Positions 23,226 through 33,014 of a DNA stretch of 64,000 bases are shown piece by piece (the stretch's first letter is position 1; each line of letters begins with the position of its first letter). The translations under genes and the position numbers were made by a program. The notes below the pieces were generated by a model. It did no database searches, had not been told where the DNA came from, and saw only the letters and a list, made by a program, of their open reading frames with translations. Source of the stretch: Streptomyces sp. NBC_01707 (GTDB lineage Bacteria > Actinomycetota > Actinomycetes > Streptomycetales > Streptomycetaceae); NCBI RefSeq assembly GCF_041438805.1, contig NZ_CP109190.1, positions 9,424,001 through 9,488,000 on the forward strand. Reading direction: 5' to 3'.

Positions 23226-26153
23226 TTGGTCAGACGGGCCAGTACCGATGCCAGTCCGATTCCAGCGCTTTCCGTACCGCGGTTCGTGGGGCGGGACCGG
23301 GAGGTCGCCGCGCTCGGCGCAGCGCTCGGGAAACCGCCCGCCGTGGTCCTGATCGACGGTGAGGCGGGCATCGGGAAGTCCCGGCTGTTGCGGGAGTTCC
23401 TGGAGTCCCAGGCCGAGCGCGGGTGCCGCGCGATGGTCGGTGCCTGCCCGGAGTTGCGCGTGCCGTACACGCTGGGCGCGGTCGTGGATGCCGTGCGCGA
23501 CGGCGTCGGCAGCGTGTCCGGGCTGCGGCTCAGCGGCCTGGGCGGTGCGCTGAGGCCGTTGTTCCCCGAGTGGGCGGACGACCTGCCTCCGGCGCCGGAG
23601 CCGCTGGAGGATGCGACCGCGGCCCGGCACCGGCTGTTCCGCGCCTTCGTCGAGGTGTTCAGCCGACTCGACGTGGGGGTGCTGGTACTTGAGGACGTGC
23701 ACTGGGCCGACGAGGCGACCCTGGAGTTCCTGCTGTTCCTGGTCTCACGCCGGCCCCAGCCCGTGAGCGTGGTGGTGACGTACCGCCGGGAGGAGGTGCC
23801 GCCCGATTCGCTGCTGTTGCGGCTCACCTCCCGGTTGCCGGCCGACGCGCACCTGGTCAGGCTGACGCTGAAGCCGCTGGGGATCGCCGAAACCGCCGCC
23901 TTCGTCTCCTCGATGCTGGCCGACGACCATGTATCGGCCGAGTTCGCGGCCTTCCTGCATGCACGAACGGAAGGCATACCACTGGCGGTGGAGGAGTCCG
24001 TGCGGTTGATGCACGACCGGGCCGACCTGATTCGCCAGGACGGCGGGTGGGCGCGGCGCCGGTTGGACCGCATCGAGGTGCCGCCCACGATCCGCGACGC
24101 CATGCTTGAACGCGTCGGGCGGCTCCCGCACGATACCCGGACGGTCCTTTACGCGGTGTCGGTACTCTCCGGCCCGGCTGACTACGTGACCCTGAAAGCG
24201 GTGACCGGCCTGCCCGAAGACCGGTTCACTGCGCAGGCGGCCGACGCACTGGGCTGCGGCCTGCTGCATGAGGCCGGGCCGGGGCAGTGGTCGTTCCGTC
24301 ATTCCCTTGCGTGCCACGCCGTGTACGAGGCCATGCCGGCCCATGAACGGCGTGCCATGCACCTGCGTGCCGGCCGGGCGCTGGAGGGCCGACCGCTGCA
24401 GCCGGTGGCGCAGTTGGCGAGGCACTTCCGGCTGGCGGGCGACGTCGAGGCGTCGTGCCGGTACACCGAGCAGGCGGCCGATCTCTCCACGCAGTCCGGT
24501 GACGTGGCCACTGCGGCACTGTTGCTGCACAGCCTGGTCACGAGCGTCGCCCTGCCGGCGGAGCCGCTGGTACGACTGGTGATGAAGATTCAGTTCCAGG
24601 CGCTGTCCGGCTCCGACCCGTACTCGAAGATCATCAATTCGTTGCAGTCGGCCCTCGGGATCCAGGCGCTGACGCCGGAACAGCAGGCACTGGTCCGCTT
24701 CCAGATCGGCCGGGTGCTCATGGTGGCGGGAGAAATCGAAGCGGGCCGGCTCGAGATATTGAGAGCCGTGCCCCACCTCGCCCCGGACGCACTGGAGGCG
24801 GCGCGAGCGCGTACCCTCCTCGCCCTGCCCCTCGGGAACGCACGGCCGGTCTCGGAGCATCTGCGGTGGCTGCACGAGGCACCCGCAGTGGCAATGTCGA
24901 TCGCGCCCCACCACCGGCTGCTCCTGTCCGTGGAGCGCGCCTTCGCGCTGCTCATGCTCGGCGAGGAGGCCGGGTGGACCGCGGCATTGCAGATCCCGGA
25001 CGAACCCGTCGATCCCCGGGCGGCGTCCATCGTCGCGGCGGGCCACACGAACGTCGGCGAGGAGGCGATGCGGTGGGGACGGTACGACGAGGCGGGGGAA
25101 CGACTGGCCAAGGCTTTGGCACTCGCCGAGCGCTACGAGCTCCTGGACAGCTTCGACAGCATCGCCTCGTCCCAGGCCCACCTCGACTGGTTCACCGGTG
25201 CCTGGGCTGGACTGGCCGATCGGGCGGCACGGCTGGTCAACGATGACGACAGGGTGCGGCTGAAGGACCGTTGCGAGGCAGCCCTCGTGGCGGGCCTGCT
25301 GCAGGCCGCCGCCGGTGACCGGGAGGAAGCACAGGAGCGACTGCGCTTCGCAGGGCGAGACGACCAGCAACGCATCGAGGCCGCGGCTGCGCTGGCGCAA
25401 CTGTGTCTGCGCGACGGCGACGTCGACGAGGCGCTCCGCCTCACCGAGGGGCCGAGCGAGAGCACCGTCGGCACCGGAATCTGGCCCCGCGCCGTCGAGG
25501 TCACCCCGGTCCGGGTCGCGGCTCTGGTGGCCGCAGGCCGGCTCGGCCCCGCCGCCGACCTGGTGACCGCCTTCGAGCATGCCGTGGGCGACAAGGACGC
25601 TAAGGCGCCGCAGGCGTCCCTGGTCCTGTGCCGCGCGATCCTGGCCCAAGCCGAGGGCCGGCTCGCCGACGCCGCGGTGCTGTTCGCCGGCGCGGCCACC
25701 GCATGGGAGGGTCTGCCGCGCCCGTACGACGCTTTGCTCGCCCGGGAGCACCACGCCCACTGCCTGCTCGCCGACGGTCGGCACGAGGTCGGCCTGCCCG
25801 TACTGTCCGACGTCTTGCGGGGGTTGTCGGCCCTCGGCGCCCACAATGACGCCGACCGGGTGGCGCGGTTCCTGAACGGGCGAGGGTGGGAGACCCAGGC
25901 ACGAGGCCGGGGCCGGCCAAGCTACGGCGACCGGCTCTCCCCGCGCGAACTGGCGGTGGCCCGCCTGCTGGTCGGTGGCCGGACGAACCGGGAGATCGCC
26001 GAGGTGCTGGTGGTGTCGACACAGACCGTGGCCAGCCAGCTGAAGTCAGCCATGCGCAAGCTGCGCGTGACGTCGCGGACCGCGCTCGCCATCAGAGTCG
26101 TGGAGTTGGGCCTCACCGGCGAGCAGGGGCGATCGCCGGCGGCCGACGAGTAA
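23226..26153 (+). CDS. LAL-type LuxR family regulator with N-terminal ATPase
   Basis: This large regulator has about 975 residues. The N-terminus (about 20-190) is an AAA/NACHT-like ATPase with Walker A (DGEAGIGKSRLL) and Walker B (LVLEDVHWAD). A long helical, TPR-like middle follows. The C-terminal 65 residues form a LuxR helix-turn-helix (LSPRELAVARLL, NREIAEVLVVSTQTVASQLKSAMRKL). LAL regulators such as MalT bind ATP and often a sugar to activate genes. The frame is open back to 22920, where it overlaps IS remnant sequence. TTG at 23226 is chosen for its GAGGGGG and a TACAGT -10-like box upstream. It lies between the glycosidases and a subtilase and may control them. Confidence 0.88.
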   Translation: MVRRASTDASPIPALSVPRFVGRDREVAALGAALGKPPAVVLIDGEAGIGKSRLLREFLESQAERGCRAMVGACPELRVPYTLGAVVDAVRDGVGSVSGLRLSGLGGALRPLFPEWADDLPPAPEPLEDATAARHRLFRAFVEVFSRLDVGVLVLEDVHWADEATLEFLLFLVSRRPQPVSVVVTYRREEVPPDSLLLRLTSRLPADAHLVRLTLKPLGIAETAAFVSSMLADDHVSAEFAAFLHARTEGIPLAVEESVRLMHDRADLIRQDGGWARRRLDRIEVPPTIRDAMLERVGRLPHDTRTVLYAVSVLSGPADYVTLKAVTGLPEDRFTAQAADALGCGLLHEAGPGQWSFRHSLACHAVYEAMPAHERRAMHLRAGRALEGRPLQPVAQLARHFRLAGDVEASCRYTEQAADLSTQSGDVATAALLLHSLVTSVALPAEPLVRLVMKIQFQALSGSDPYSKIINSLQSALGIQALTPEQQALVRFQIGRVLMVAGEIEAGRLEILRAVPHLAPDALEAARARTLLALPLGNARPVSEHLRWLHEAPAVAMSIAPHHRLLLSVERAFALLMLGEEAGWTAALQIPDEPVDPRAASIVAAGHTNVGEEAMRWGRYDEAGERLAKALALAERYELLDSFDSIASSQAHLDWFTGAWAGLADRAARLVNDDDRVRLKDRCEAALVAGLLQAAAGDREEAQERLRFAGRDDQQRIEAAAALAQLCLRDGDVDEALRLTEGPSESTVGTGIWPRAVEVTPVRVAALVAAGRLGPAADLVTAFEHAVGDKDAKAPQASLVLCRAILAQAEGRLADAAVLFAGAATAWEGLPRPYDALLAREHHAHCLLADGRHEVGLPVLSDVLRGLSALGAHNDADRVARFLNGRGWETQARGRGRPSYGDRLSPRELAVARLLVGGRTNREIAEVLVVSTQTVASQLKSAMRKLRVTSRTALAIRVVELGLTGEQGRSPAADE

Positions 26154-26610
26154 ATTCCACCGCCGTCGCCCGCGGACGAAGAAAAGCGCCTGCCCGAGCG
26201 AGCGAATAATTCCCGCATCTGACCAATCGAGCCGGAACCCGGCTCGATTGCACACTCGTGCCCATGTTGCCCGCAGAACCGCTGACGCCCGAACCGGCAG
26301 ATGGCCCGGCCGTTTCGGCATGCCGTGCGAAGGACGAACCGGTACCGGCAGGACCGCAGGCCGGCCCGGCAGACGCCCCGACCACCGAGGACGCGGGTGA
26401 TGCCGCCGCTGTCGGCGAGTACGAACCGCTCTAGCGCGGAGGCCCAGGTCAGACCGTGATCGCCGGTGGCACGAGGCGCCACCCGACCCAGTCCGCTGGA
26501 GAGGGCAAGGGGCCCTCGCGCGTACCGGGAATCCGATCGCCGACGTTCTGCACGCCTCCACGTCGAACATCCCCCGATATTCCACTCATTCATTCACAGG
26601 AGACCCATAG
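26154..26610. other. intergenic region with the subtilase promoter
   Basis: No gene is seen between the LuxR-type regulator and the subtilase. It carries a terminator hairpin at 26224-26250 and must hold the subtilase promoter, which could not be placed exactly. AGGAG lies 9 bases before the subtilase ATG. Confidence 0.5.
26224..26250 (+). terminator. terminator hairpin after the LuxR-type regulator
   Basis: Perfect 11-base inverted repeat CAATCGAGCCG with a 5-base loop, 70 bases after the stop of the regulator gene. Confidence 0.6.
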
Positions 26611-29600
26611 ATGAGGCGAAGCGCAAGGAAGCGTCTCGGTAGACGCTTGGGCGCGGTGACCGTTGGTCTGACCGTCTTCGGGATGGTCGCGTCCACCACG
26701 GCGACATACGCTGCCGAGCCGACCCGGCAGATGCCGCTTTCCGGTGTCGTACAGACGAAGAGCCCGACGGTGATCGCCGACCACGACCTGGCGCGGATCG
26801 TCTCCGCGTCCGGCGGGTCCGTCCCGGTGACCCTGATAACCGGCGACAAGGTGCACGTCGGCGTCGACGACCACGGCAAGCCGGTTGTCCGCGACATCGA
26901 GAGCGCGGCGCGGCCCGATGGACCGCCGGTCGCATTCCACACCATCACCCGCCAGGGCCAGATGTACCTCGTGCCCGACGACGCCCTCGCGATGGTCGGC
27001 AAGGGACTGCTCGACTGGGGTCTCTTCGACCTGACCCAGCTGGTGACGCTCGTCGCGGCGGGCAAGGGAGACGCGGTGCCGGTGCTCGTCACCTACACCG
27101 ACGCGGCCGGGGCCGACAAGACGCGGAAGGTCGCCGGGGCGACGGGCGGAAGGTCGCTCCCGAGCATCAACGGCCGCTCGATGAACATCGCCGACAGCGG
27201 ACGGTGGTGGCAGGGGGTACGGGGCAAGACGGACTCCAAGTCCGCCGCCGCCCGGTCCGCCGGCTCCCTGGCCGGGGTCAAGAAGGTCTGGCTCAACGGC
27301 CTTTCCAAGGTCGACCTCGAGCAGTCGGTGCCGCAGATCGGCGCGCCTGTCGCCTGGGAACGCGGCTACGACGGCACCGGCGTGACCGTGGCGGTGCTGG
27401 ACACCGGTATCGACGCCACCCACCCGGACGTGTCCGGAAGCATCGCCGGGCAGGTCGACTTCACCGGCAGTCCCACGGGCGCCAAGGACGGGCACGGACA
27501 CGGCACCCATGTGGCGTCCACGGTCCTCGGCAGCGGCGCCGCGTCCAAGGGGCTGCGCAAGGGAGTCGCCCCCGGGGCCAAGCTCCTGGTCGGCAAGGTC
27601 TGCGACGACAAGGGGCAGTGCCCCGACGACGGGATCATCGCGGCCATGGACTGGGCCGCCCACTCGGGGGCCAAGGTCGTCAACATGAGCCTCGGCGGTG
27701 AGCCCACCGACGGCACCGACCCGATGAGCCAGGCGCTCAATGAGCTCAGCCGCGCCACCGGGACCCTGTTCGTGGTCGCGGCCGGGAACTCCGGCTTCGT
27801 CCCCCAGAAGGTCGTCGCTCCGGGCTCCGCCGACGATGCCCTGACCGTGGCGGCCGTCGACAAGAACGGCGAGATGGCCGACTTCTCCAACCGCGGACCA
27901 CGGATCGGGGACGGCGCCGCCAAGCCGGACATCGCGGCTCCGGGCGTCGACATCGTCGCGGCACGCGCCGCAGGCACGACCATGGGCACGCCGGTCGACC
28001 AGTACTACACCTCGGCCGACGGGACCTCGATGGCCACACCCCACGTGGCCGGCGCCGCAGCCATCGTCGCCCAGCAGCATCCGGAGCTGACCGGTCAGCA
28101 GATCAAGGCGCTGCTGATGGACACCGCCACGGACCTGGGGCACGACATGTACGCCCAGGGCACCGGCCGAGTGGACCTCGCGACCGCGACCAATCCGCGG
28201 ATCGTCCCGAAGGGGAACCTGAACTTCGGCCGCCTGGCCTTCCCGCACTCGCCGGTGACGAAGAAGATCACGTACACCAACCGCGGCGACGAGCCGCTCA
28301 CGTTGCATCTCACGATGCCGGTCTCCTTCGCTGACGGCCGGCCTGCTGCGGCCGGCCTGTTCACCCTCGGTGCGGACAAGGTGGTCGTCCCGGCCAACGG
28401 GTCCGCCGAGGTATCGGTGACGCTCGACGGCAGGGTGCTCGGCAGCGCCGACGGGGCTTTCGGCGGCTACAACGGGCTGCTGACCGCCCGGGACGATGCG
28501 GGCGCGGTGCGGCTGAGCTCGGGGATCCACACCTTCCTCGAAGCCCAGAAGTTCCCGCTGACCCTGAACGTCGTCGCGCCGGCGGGTGCCACCGAAGTCC
28601 GTTACGGCACCGCCACGTTCATGCCGGTCGACAACAAAGTCCACCTGCACGCGGGCCCGGTGGTCGAATCCGGTACGGACACCATGACCAAGTCGCTCTT
28701 CCGTGGCACCTATGCGGTGCAGATGCCCGTCAGCTGGCGGGACGCGGCCGGCGAGTGGCAGCAAGCCGCCCCGATGACACCGGAGGTGAGCCTCACCAAG
28801 GCGACCACGGTGACGCTGGACCTGCGCAAGGCCAAGCCGCTGCGCGTGCAGTACCCGGAGTCCACCGAAACCTACAACGCGACGGACGTCGTCGACCGGG
28901 TCTCTGCGACCGGGGCATGGGGGATGAGCACCACGCTCTCGGCCGACTACAAGGCCGGCGAGCCGAACTGGTGGGTGCTGTCCACGGGCAAGGTGAGTGA
29001 GGGCACCTTCACTCACGACTTCTACAGCTCGCGAACGACTCCCGTCGTCACCATGCAGGCCATCGGCGGCGGTGCCCCCTCCAGCCTCTCGGCCCGCTAT
29101 GTGACTCCGGACGCCGCGCTCACCGAGACGCAGATGTGGCTGAACGACGACGGGGATCCGAGCTTCCGCGAAGCCGCGATTCCGGTTCCCCGGCTGCCGA
29201 TCAAGGGACACCTGCCGGTGGTCCACGCGGGCACCGGATCCGCCGCCGAACTCGCAGACGTCGACGCCCGGGGCAAGCTCGTACTCCTGACACCGACCGA
29301 CATCTGCCAGGACACCTGCGACTTCACGAAGCTCCGGGACGAGCGGGTGGCTGCCGCTGCCGCGGCCGGCGCCGTCGGCGTGCTGGTCGCGGCGCCGGGC
29401 CTCACCTCGCTGGGACGCCCCTCGACGTTGGACCAGTGTGCGGACGGCCCGCAGAGCTGCCCGGCGGTCCAGCGGTACGCCGCACTGCCCATCGTGACCG
29501 TGCCCTACGCTCAGGCCGAAGGCCTGATCAAGCGGATCAAGGCCGACCGGTCGCACGTCGGGATCAGTCTCGGCGGCAGCGTCGTGCCGAGGGCGTACGC

Positions 29601-30276
29601 CGCCAGGTACCACGACGACGGACAGATCCGGCCGAACGCCTACCAGGTCGAGAAGGGCGATCTCGACCGGGTCGACCTCTCCTTCCACGCGGCACGGCCC
29701 GGGGAGGTCCACCAGCTGAGCTGGATGCAGCAATTCCGGGCCACCCCCACCACGTCACAGGTGTCTCTGCCGCACCCTTCCACGCGGCAGACCATGACCA
29801 CCTTCGTCAAGCGGCAGGACGACGCGATCAGCCGGTTCACCGCCTCCTGGGCCGACCACGGAGCGGACTCCTTCCTGGCGCACAACCGCACCGAGGTGAA
29901 CGACATGGTCCTCACCGGCAGGAACCAGATCCACTGGAACGCGGGGCCGGCCGTACCGGGGGCCGTGCCGCAGGTGCGGACCAAGTCCGGCTTCACGGTC
30001 AAGGCCGGACCGTGCTCGGGGTGCCGACAGGGCGACACCTTCTACCCCACGGTCTATCTGACGGGCAGTGGCGGCGGCCGCCAGGCGCTGATCGGCATCG
30101 TCGACGACGAGCTCATCTCGCACGACTTCGCCGATGTCCCGGCCTGCGGGCCGGTTGCCTCGCCCACCCTGCCGAACCTCGACTCCACCTGCGACTTCAG
30201 GCTGCTGAACGCGTCCGGTGACGAAATCGAGCGTCGCACGGAGCACCTCGCCGACTTCAGCTACGCGACCCAGTGA
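26611..30276 (+). CDS. secreted subtilisin-like serine protease (S8) with PA domain
   Basis: This 1221-residue secreted protease has a signal peptide (to about 34), a propeptide and an S8 catalytic domain. The triad is D264 (VAVLDTGID), H297 (HGHGTHVAS) and S473 (GTSMATPHVAG). A beta-rich region follows, and a protease-associated (PA) domain at about 868-983. The C-terminal 230 residues have four CxxC-like or paired cysteines and no domain I can name. Such large subtilases are extracellular and degrade proteins for nutrition. The start is set by CAGGAG nine bases upstream. A lipoprotein gene follows 32 bases after the stop and is probably co-transcribed. A second protease with matching triad spacing lies at 46-50 kb. 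Confidence 0.94.
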   Translation: MRRSARKRLGRRLGAVTVGLTVFGMVASTTATYAAEPTRQMPLSGVVQTKSPTVIADHDLARIVSASGGSVPVTLITGDKVHVGVDDHGKPVVRDIESAARPDGPPVAFHTITRQGQMYLVPDDALAMVGKGLLDWGLFDLTQLVTLVAAGKGDAVPVLVTYTDAAGADKTRKVAGATGGRSLPSINGRSMNIADSGRWWQGVRGKTDSKSAAARSAGSLAGVKKVWLNGLSKVDLEQSVPQIGAPVAWERGYDGTGVTVAVLDTGIDATHPDVSGSIAGQVDFTGSPTGAKDGHGHGTHVASTVLGSGAASKGLRKGVAPGAKLLVGKVCDDKGQCPDDGIIAAMDWAAHSGAKVVNMSLGGEPTDGTDPMSQALNELSRATGTLFVVAAGNSGFVPQKVVAPGSADDALTVAAVDKNGEMADFSNRGPRIGDGAAKPDIAAPGVDIVAARAAGTTMGTPVDQYYTSADGTSMATPHVAGAAAIVAQQHPELTGQQIKALLMDTATDLGHDMYAQGTGRVDLATATNPRIVPKGNLNFGRLAFPHSPVTKKITYTNRGDEPLTLHLTMPVSFADGRPAAAGLFTLGADKVVVPANGSAEVSVTLDGRVLGSADGAFGGYNGLLTARDDAGAVRLSSGIHTFLEAQKFPLTLNVVAPAGATEVRYGTATFMPVDNKVHLHAGPVVESGTDTMTKSLFRGTYAVQMPVSWRDAAGEWQQAAPMTPEVSLTKATTVTLDLRKAKPLRVQYPESTETYNATDVVDRVSATGAWGMSTTLSADYKAGEPNWWVLSTGKVSEGTFTHDFYSSRTTPVVTMQAIGGGAPSSLSARYVTPDAALTETQMWLNDDGDPSFREAAIPVPRLPIKGHLPVVHAGTGSAAELADVDARGKLVLLTPTDICQDTCDFTKLRDERVAAAAAAGAVGVLVAAPGLTSLGRPSTLDQCADGPQSCPAVQRYAALPIVTVPYAQAEGLIKRIKADRSHVGISLGGSVVPRAYAARYHDDGQIRPNAYQVEKGDLDRVDLSFHAARPGEVHQLSWMQQFRATPTTSQVSLPHPSTRQTMTTFVKRQDDAISRFTASWADHGADSFLAHNRTEVNDMVLTGRNQIHWNAGPAVPGAVPQVRTKSGFTVKAGPCSGCRQGDTFYPTVYLTGSGGGRQALIGIVDDELISHDFADVPACGPVASPTLPNLDSTCDFRLLNASGDEIERRTEHLADFSYATQ

Positions 30277-30308
30277 AGGCACTCGAAACCGCTAAGGAGA
30301 CCAACACG

Positions 30309-30917
30309 ATGAACACCGGTGTGCCATCGGCACGGCGCCGCAGGGGGGCCCTCATGGTGCTCGCAGCCGCAGGGATGCTGGCGCTCTCCGGCTGTAAGGG
30401 CGGTGACCTCGTCTCCTACGACCTGCCGGCGAAGTCGGCCCGGTACACGTTCGAGGCGAAGACCAACGACGTCAGGACGGTGTGGGAGTACACCTCCGCC
30501 AAGCCGGCCAAGGGTGACGCCCCGGAGTTGAGCCCGTGCATGGGTGACGTGGTCGGCAGCAACAAGGAGGCGTGCCGGCCGGAGCCGCTCATCTTCCTGC
30601 GCTACGACTTCGATCTCGCCCTGGACAACACCGCCAAGGCCGGGGAAACCCACGAGATCACCGTCGTCGGCTACTACCAGGAGCGCATCACCACCGCGCC
30701 CGAGGTGAGCTCCTTGAAGGCGGAGACCAGCTTCGACGGGGGCAGGACCTGGCGCCCGGCGACCACCAGGGCAACCGGAAGGAGCACCTTCACCACGACG
30801 ATCAAGAACCCTCGGCGGGACCAGGCCGCCAAGGGCGTCGGGCTGCGGATCAGCGCGACCGACAGCGAGGGCAACACTGTGAGGCAGACCCTCCCCACGG
30901 CGTACACGCTGCGCTGA
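30309..30917 (+). CDS. lipoprotein of unknown function
   Basis: This 202-residue protein starts MNTGVPSARR and has a lipoprotein signal with lipobox LALSGC (Cys at about 31). The mature part is beta-rich: ATYTFEAK-like strands, VVGYYQERITTAPEV, SFDGGRTWRPA and GLRISATDSEGNTVRQTLP. The last part resembles the C-terminal beta domain often seen after subtilase domains. AAGGAG lies nine bases before the ATG. It follows the subtilase gene closely and ends in a strong terminator, so the two form an operon. It may help fold or hold the protease at the membrane; this is inferred from position only. Confidence 0.8.
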   Translation: MNTGVPSARRRRGALMVLAAAGMLALSGCKGGDLVSYDLPAKSARYTFEAKTNDVRTVWEYTSAKPAKGDAPELSPCMGDVVGSNKEACRPEPLIFLRYDFDLALDNTAKAGETHEITVVGYYQERITTAPEVSSLKAETSFDGGRTWRPATTRATGRSTFTTTIKNPRRDQAAKGVGLRISATDSEGNTVRQTLPTAYTLR

Positions 30918-30957
30918 CAGGTGCCGCCGCAAGCGGCGAACCGACCGTAAGGTCACA

Positions 30958-30989
30958 GGCCGGGGCGAGGCTGAGTTCTCGCCCCGGCC
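30958..30989 (+). terminator. terminator of the subtilase-lipoprotein operon
   Basis: Perfect 12-base inverted repeat GGCCGGGGCGAG with an 8-base loop, 41 bases after the lipoprotein stop codon. Confidence 0.75.
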
Positions 30990-31426
30990 GTCCGCGCTCC
31001 CTGGACGGGCCAGGGGCCGGTGACCGGGAATGTGCGACGAGTCGGATGGGCTGAACGCCCGAGGCGGTTTGCAGTCCTGGGGTCGTCGAGCCGGCGCCGT
31101 ACCCGGATGCGGCATCGGTGCTTGTGTCGACAAGGCGGCGGCCAAGGCGGACGGGCGCTCGGAGGATGCCCGTCTGCTCGATGGCGCCCCCGCCCCATCC
31201 TCGCGGTCAGGGCAGCGAACCTGCTGCACCGGTCGCGACCAGCGGGGAGCGAGGGGCCCTGGAGCCGCCACTCCGTATGTCCCCACGCCGGCCGCCCTCG
31301 GCTACGAGAACGCCGACGACGGCTTCCGCCACCCGGTCTTGAGGCTCCAAGAGCCGTCCCGCATCGTGCGCCCTCGATCACCGGGTTGCCAACGGTCCCT
31401 GTGGGAGGTGTCACCCTCCGAAGTTG

Positions 31427-31442
31427 TTGACCTAGCGGTCCA
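31427..31442. promoter_or_regulatory. TetR operator, copy 1
   Basis: TTGACCTAGCGGTCCA, an inverted repeat of the form TTGACC-N4-GGTCCA. The same element recurs at 31455 and, with one change in the right half, just upstream of the TetR gene at 33015. Confidence 0.65.
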
Positions 31443-31454
31443 TATCTCCTTTAG

Positions 31455-31470
31455 TTGACCGTGCGGTCCA
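31455..31470. promoter_or_regulatory. TetR operator, copy 2
   Basis: TTGACCGTGCGGTCCA, 28 bases from copy 1 and 131 bases upstream of the SnoaL-like gene. It is the second of a pair likely to control that gene. Confidence 0.65.
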
Positions 31471-31601
31471 AAACGTTTCGGGGCGTCGCCGCCGCCCCTT
31501 CTTATTCCGTGTGTGTCGTTCCCGCGCTGCAGATGCGGCGTGCGGTTCTGTGCACTCCCCGGGATTACTAGCCCCTATCCCCGCTTCGGAGGGTACTGAT
31601 C

Positions 31602-32000
31602 ATGACCACGCGTGACACCGTTGAGCGATTCTTCGGCCTACTGGCCGGAGGGGACCCGGACAAGGTCGCAGAGGTCTTCGCCGACGACATCGACTGGTAT
31701 GTCCCCGGATCGGAGTCCCTCCCTTGGACCGGGCGGCGCTCCAAGGGCAGCGAGGTGGCCGACTATCTGCGGACGCTGGGGTCGAACATCGTTCCCGAGA
31801 AGAACGTCGACGAGGTCGAAGCGCTACTCGTCGACGGTGACCGCGCGGTCATGCTCGGGCACTTCACGCGTGTCGCGAAGAGCACGGGCAGGACGTACCG
31901 CATGCCCGTAGCCATGTACTTCCAGGTAGCGGGCGACAAGATCGTCAAGTTGTACCTGTACGAGGACACGCTCAAGGTCGCCCAGGCGTACTCCGAGTGA
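31602..32000 (+). CDS. SnoaL-like / NTF2-fold protein
   Basis: This 132-residue protein has the cone-shaped NTF2/SnoaL fold: TRDTVERFFGLLAGGDPDKVAEVFADDIDWYVPG at the start, then KGSEVADYLRTL, and final strands MPVAMYFQVAGDKIVKLYLYEDTLKVAQAY. Members act as small-molecule isomerases, cyclases or binding proteins; the W and D residues fit, but no reaction can be assigned. GGAGGG lies upstream of the ATG. Two TetR operators lie in its upstream region and the matching TetR gene is encoded about 400 bases downstream on the other strand, so it is probably a repressed, inducible gene. Confidence 0.9.
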   Translation: MTTRDTVERFFGLLAGGDPDKVAEVFADDIDWYVPGSESLPWTGRRSKGSEVADYLRTLGSNIVPEKNVDEVEALLVDGDRAVMLGHFTRVAKSTGRTYRMPVAMYFQVAGDKIVKLYLYEDTLKVAQAYSE

Positions 32001-32407
32001 TCGGACCAGGCACGTCGAATTGACGCGGCAAGGCGGGGGCGGTGCCTGACGCACCGCAGCAATTCGCCCGGACGGTCACGTGTGGTGGCTGCCGACCACG
32101 CGTCGGGCGATGATGCGATCGCAGCTTCTGTCCGACTTGGCTGCCCTCTTCAACCGGGCATGGCCTTTACGAAAGCCATTGCGGAAGACCTTGGACACCC
32201 GGGAACCGCGCTGCGGGCCGCCCAGCAGCTGGCGCTACGACAGCAGTGCCGACCCGACAGGCCAGGCCGCTCGACAGCGGGCTGCCGCGGTGGGTGCTGC
32301 CGAGGAAGGGCGTCGTTCCAATCCCCCTGGGGCTGGTGTTTGCCAGTCATCGCCGACGGGATTGAATGCACCGCAATCGCGCCTCGCGTCGACTCGGCTG
32401 TTGTGAG
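32001..32407. other. gene-free stretch between convergent genes
   Basis: It separates the ends of the SnoaL-like and TetR genes. No terminator hairpin or gene fragment was recognised. Confidence 0.45.
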
Positions 32408-32995
32408 TCAGGGCCGGGGAAGGTTCAACAGCGCGGAACGGCCGATCTGTACGAGGGCCGAGGTATCCATGTCGGTCTTGGCGAGGAACTCGATGCCTTG
32501 CAGAACCGCGAGCAGTAGGTTGCCCACCTCCTGTGGATCGGCACCTGTGGCCAAAACACCCTCGCGTTGCGCATCCTTCACGCAAGCAGCCAGAAGGTCC
32601 TGTATCTCCTGATACGTTGCCCGGGCCCGGGAGACTACTTCGGACTCCTGGCCGTGTAGTTCGGAGGTGCTGTTGGCGAGGAAGCAGCCGCGCCGACAGG
32701 GGTCGTTCGCGTAACCGGCGGCGGCGCCGTCGAGGAGGCGGCCCAAGCGCTCCAGCCCCGAACCCGGTCCGGCGAGTATCTGCCGGACGCTGTCGAGCTG
32801 CTCGTTGCGGTAGTCGTCGAGTGTGCGCAGGAAAAGCTGACGCTTGTCGCCGAACGCCCCGTACAGACTTCCCTTGCCCAGTCCGGTGGCCGACATGAGG
32901 TCGTCCATCGATGTGGCCGAGTAGCCCCGGTTCCAGAACTGTTCGCGCGCGTCTTGCAGAACCTGCTTCTCGTCAAAGCTTCGGGGACGCGCCAT
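32408..32995 (-). CDS. TetR family transcriptional regulator
   Basis: This 195-residue repressor starts MARPRSFDEKQVL and has a TetR helix-turn-helix at about 10-55 (FWNRGYSATSMDDLMSATGLGKGSLYGAF). The ligand domain has the C-terminal pattern of the AcrR-like branch, with FLANSTSELHGQE and a conserved cysteine pair (CRRGC) as in NemR-like or organic-hydroperoxide sensing members. Similar proteins respond to electrophiles. Its operator lies 20 bases upstream of the start, and two more lie before the SnoaL-like gene, so it likely represses both. The redox-sensing idea rests on the cysteines alone. Confidence 0.92.
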   Translation of the reverse strand: MARPRSFDEKQVLQDAREQFWNRGYSATSMDDLMSATGLGKGSLYGAFGDKRQLFLRTLDDYRNEQLDSVRQILAGPGSGLERLGRLLDGAAAGYANDPCRRGCFLANSTSELHGQESEVVSRARATYQEIQDLLAACVKDAQREGVLATGADPQEVGNLLLAVLQGIEFLAKTDMDTSALVQIGRSALLNLPRP

Positions 32996-33014
32996 GTGTC
33001 CACGGTAAGGGTTC

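Larger units (their letters stand above)
30918..31601. other. gene-free stretch with TetR operators
   Basis: It contains the terminator at 30958-30989 and two TetR operators at 31427-31470. The open frames between them look like noise. Confidence 0.5.

Noticed and set aside
23745..25844. 699-codon minus-strand frame opposite the LuxR-type regulator
   Set aside because: Antisense shadow; the plus strand has Walker motifs and a LuxR helix-turn-helix.
26590..29733. 1047-codon minus-strand frame opposite the subtilase
   Set aside because: It is the antisense shadow of a well-supported S8 protease gene; high GC keeps such frames open.
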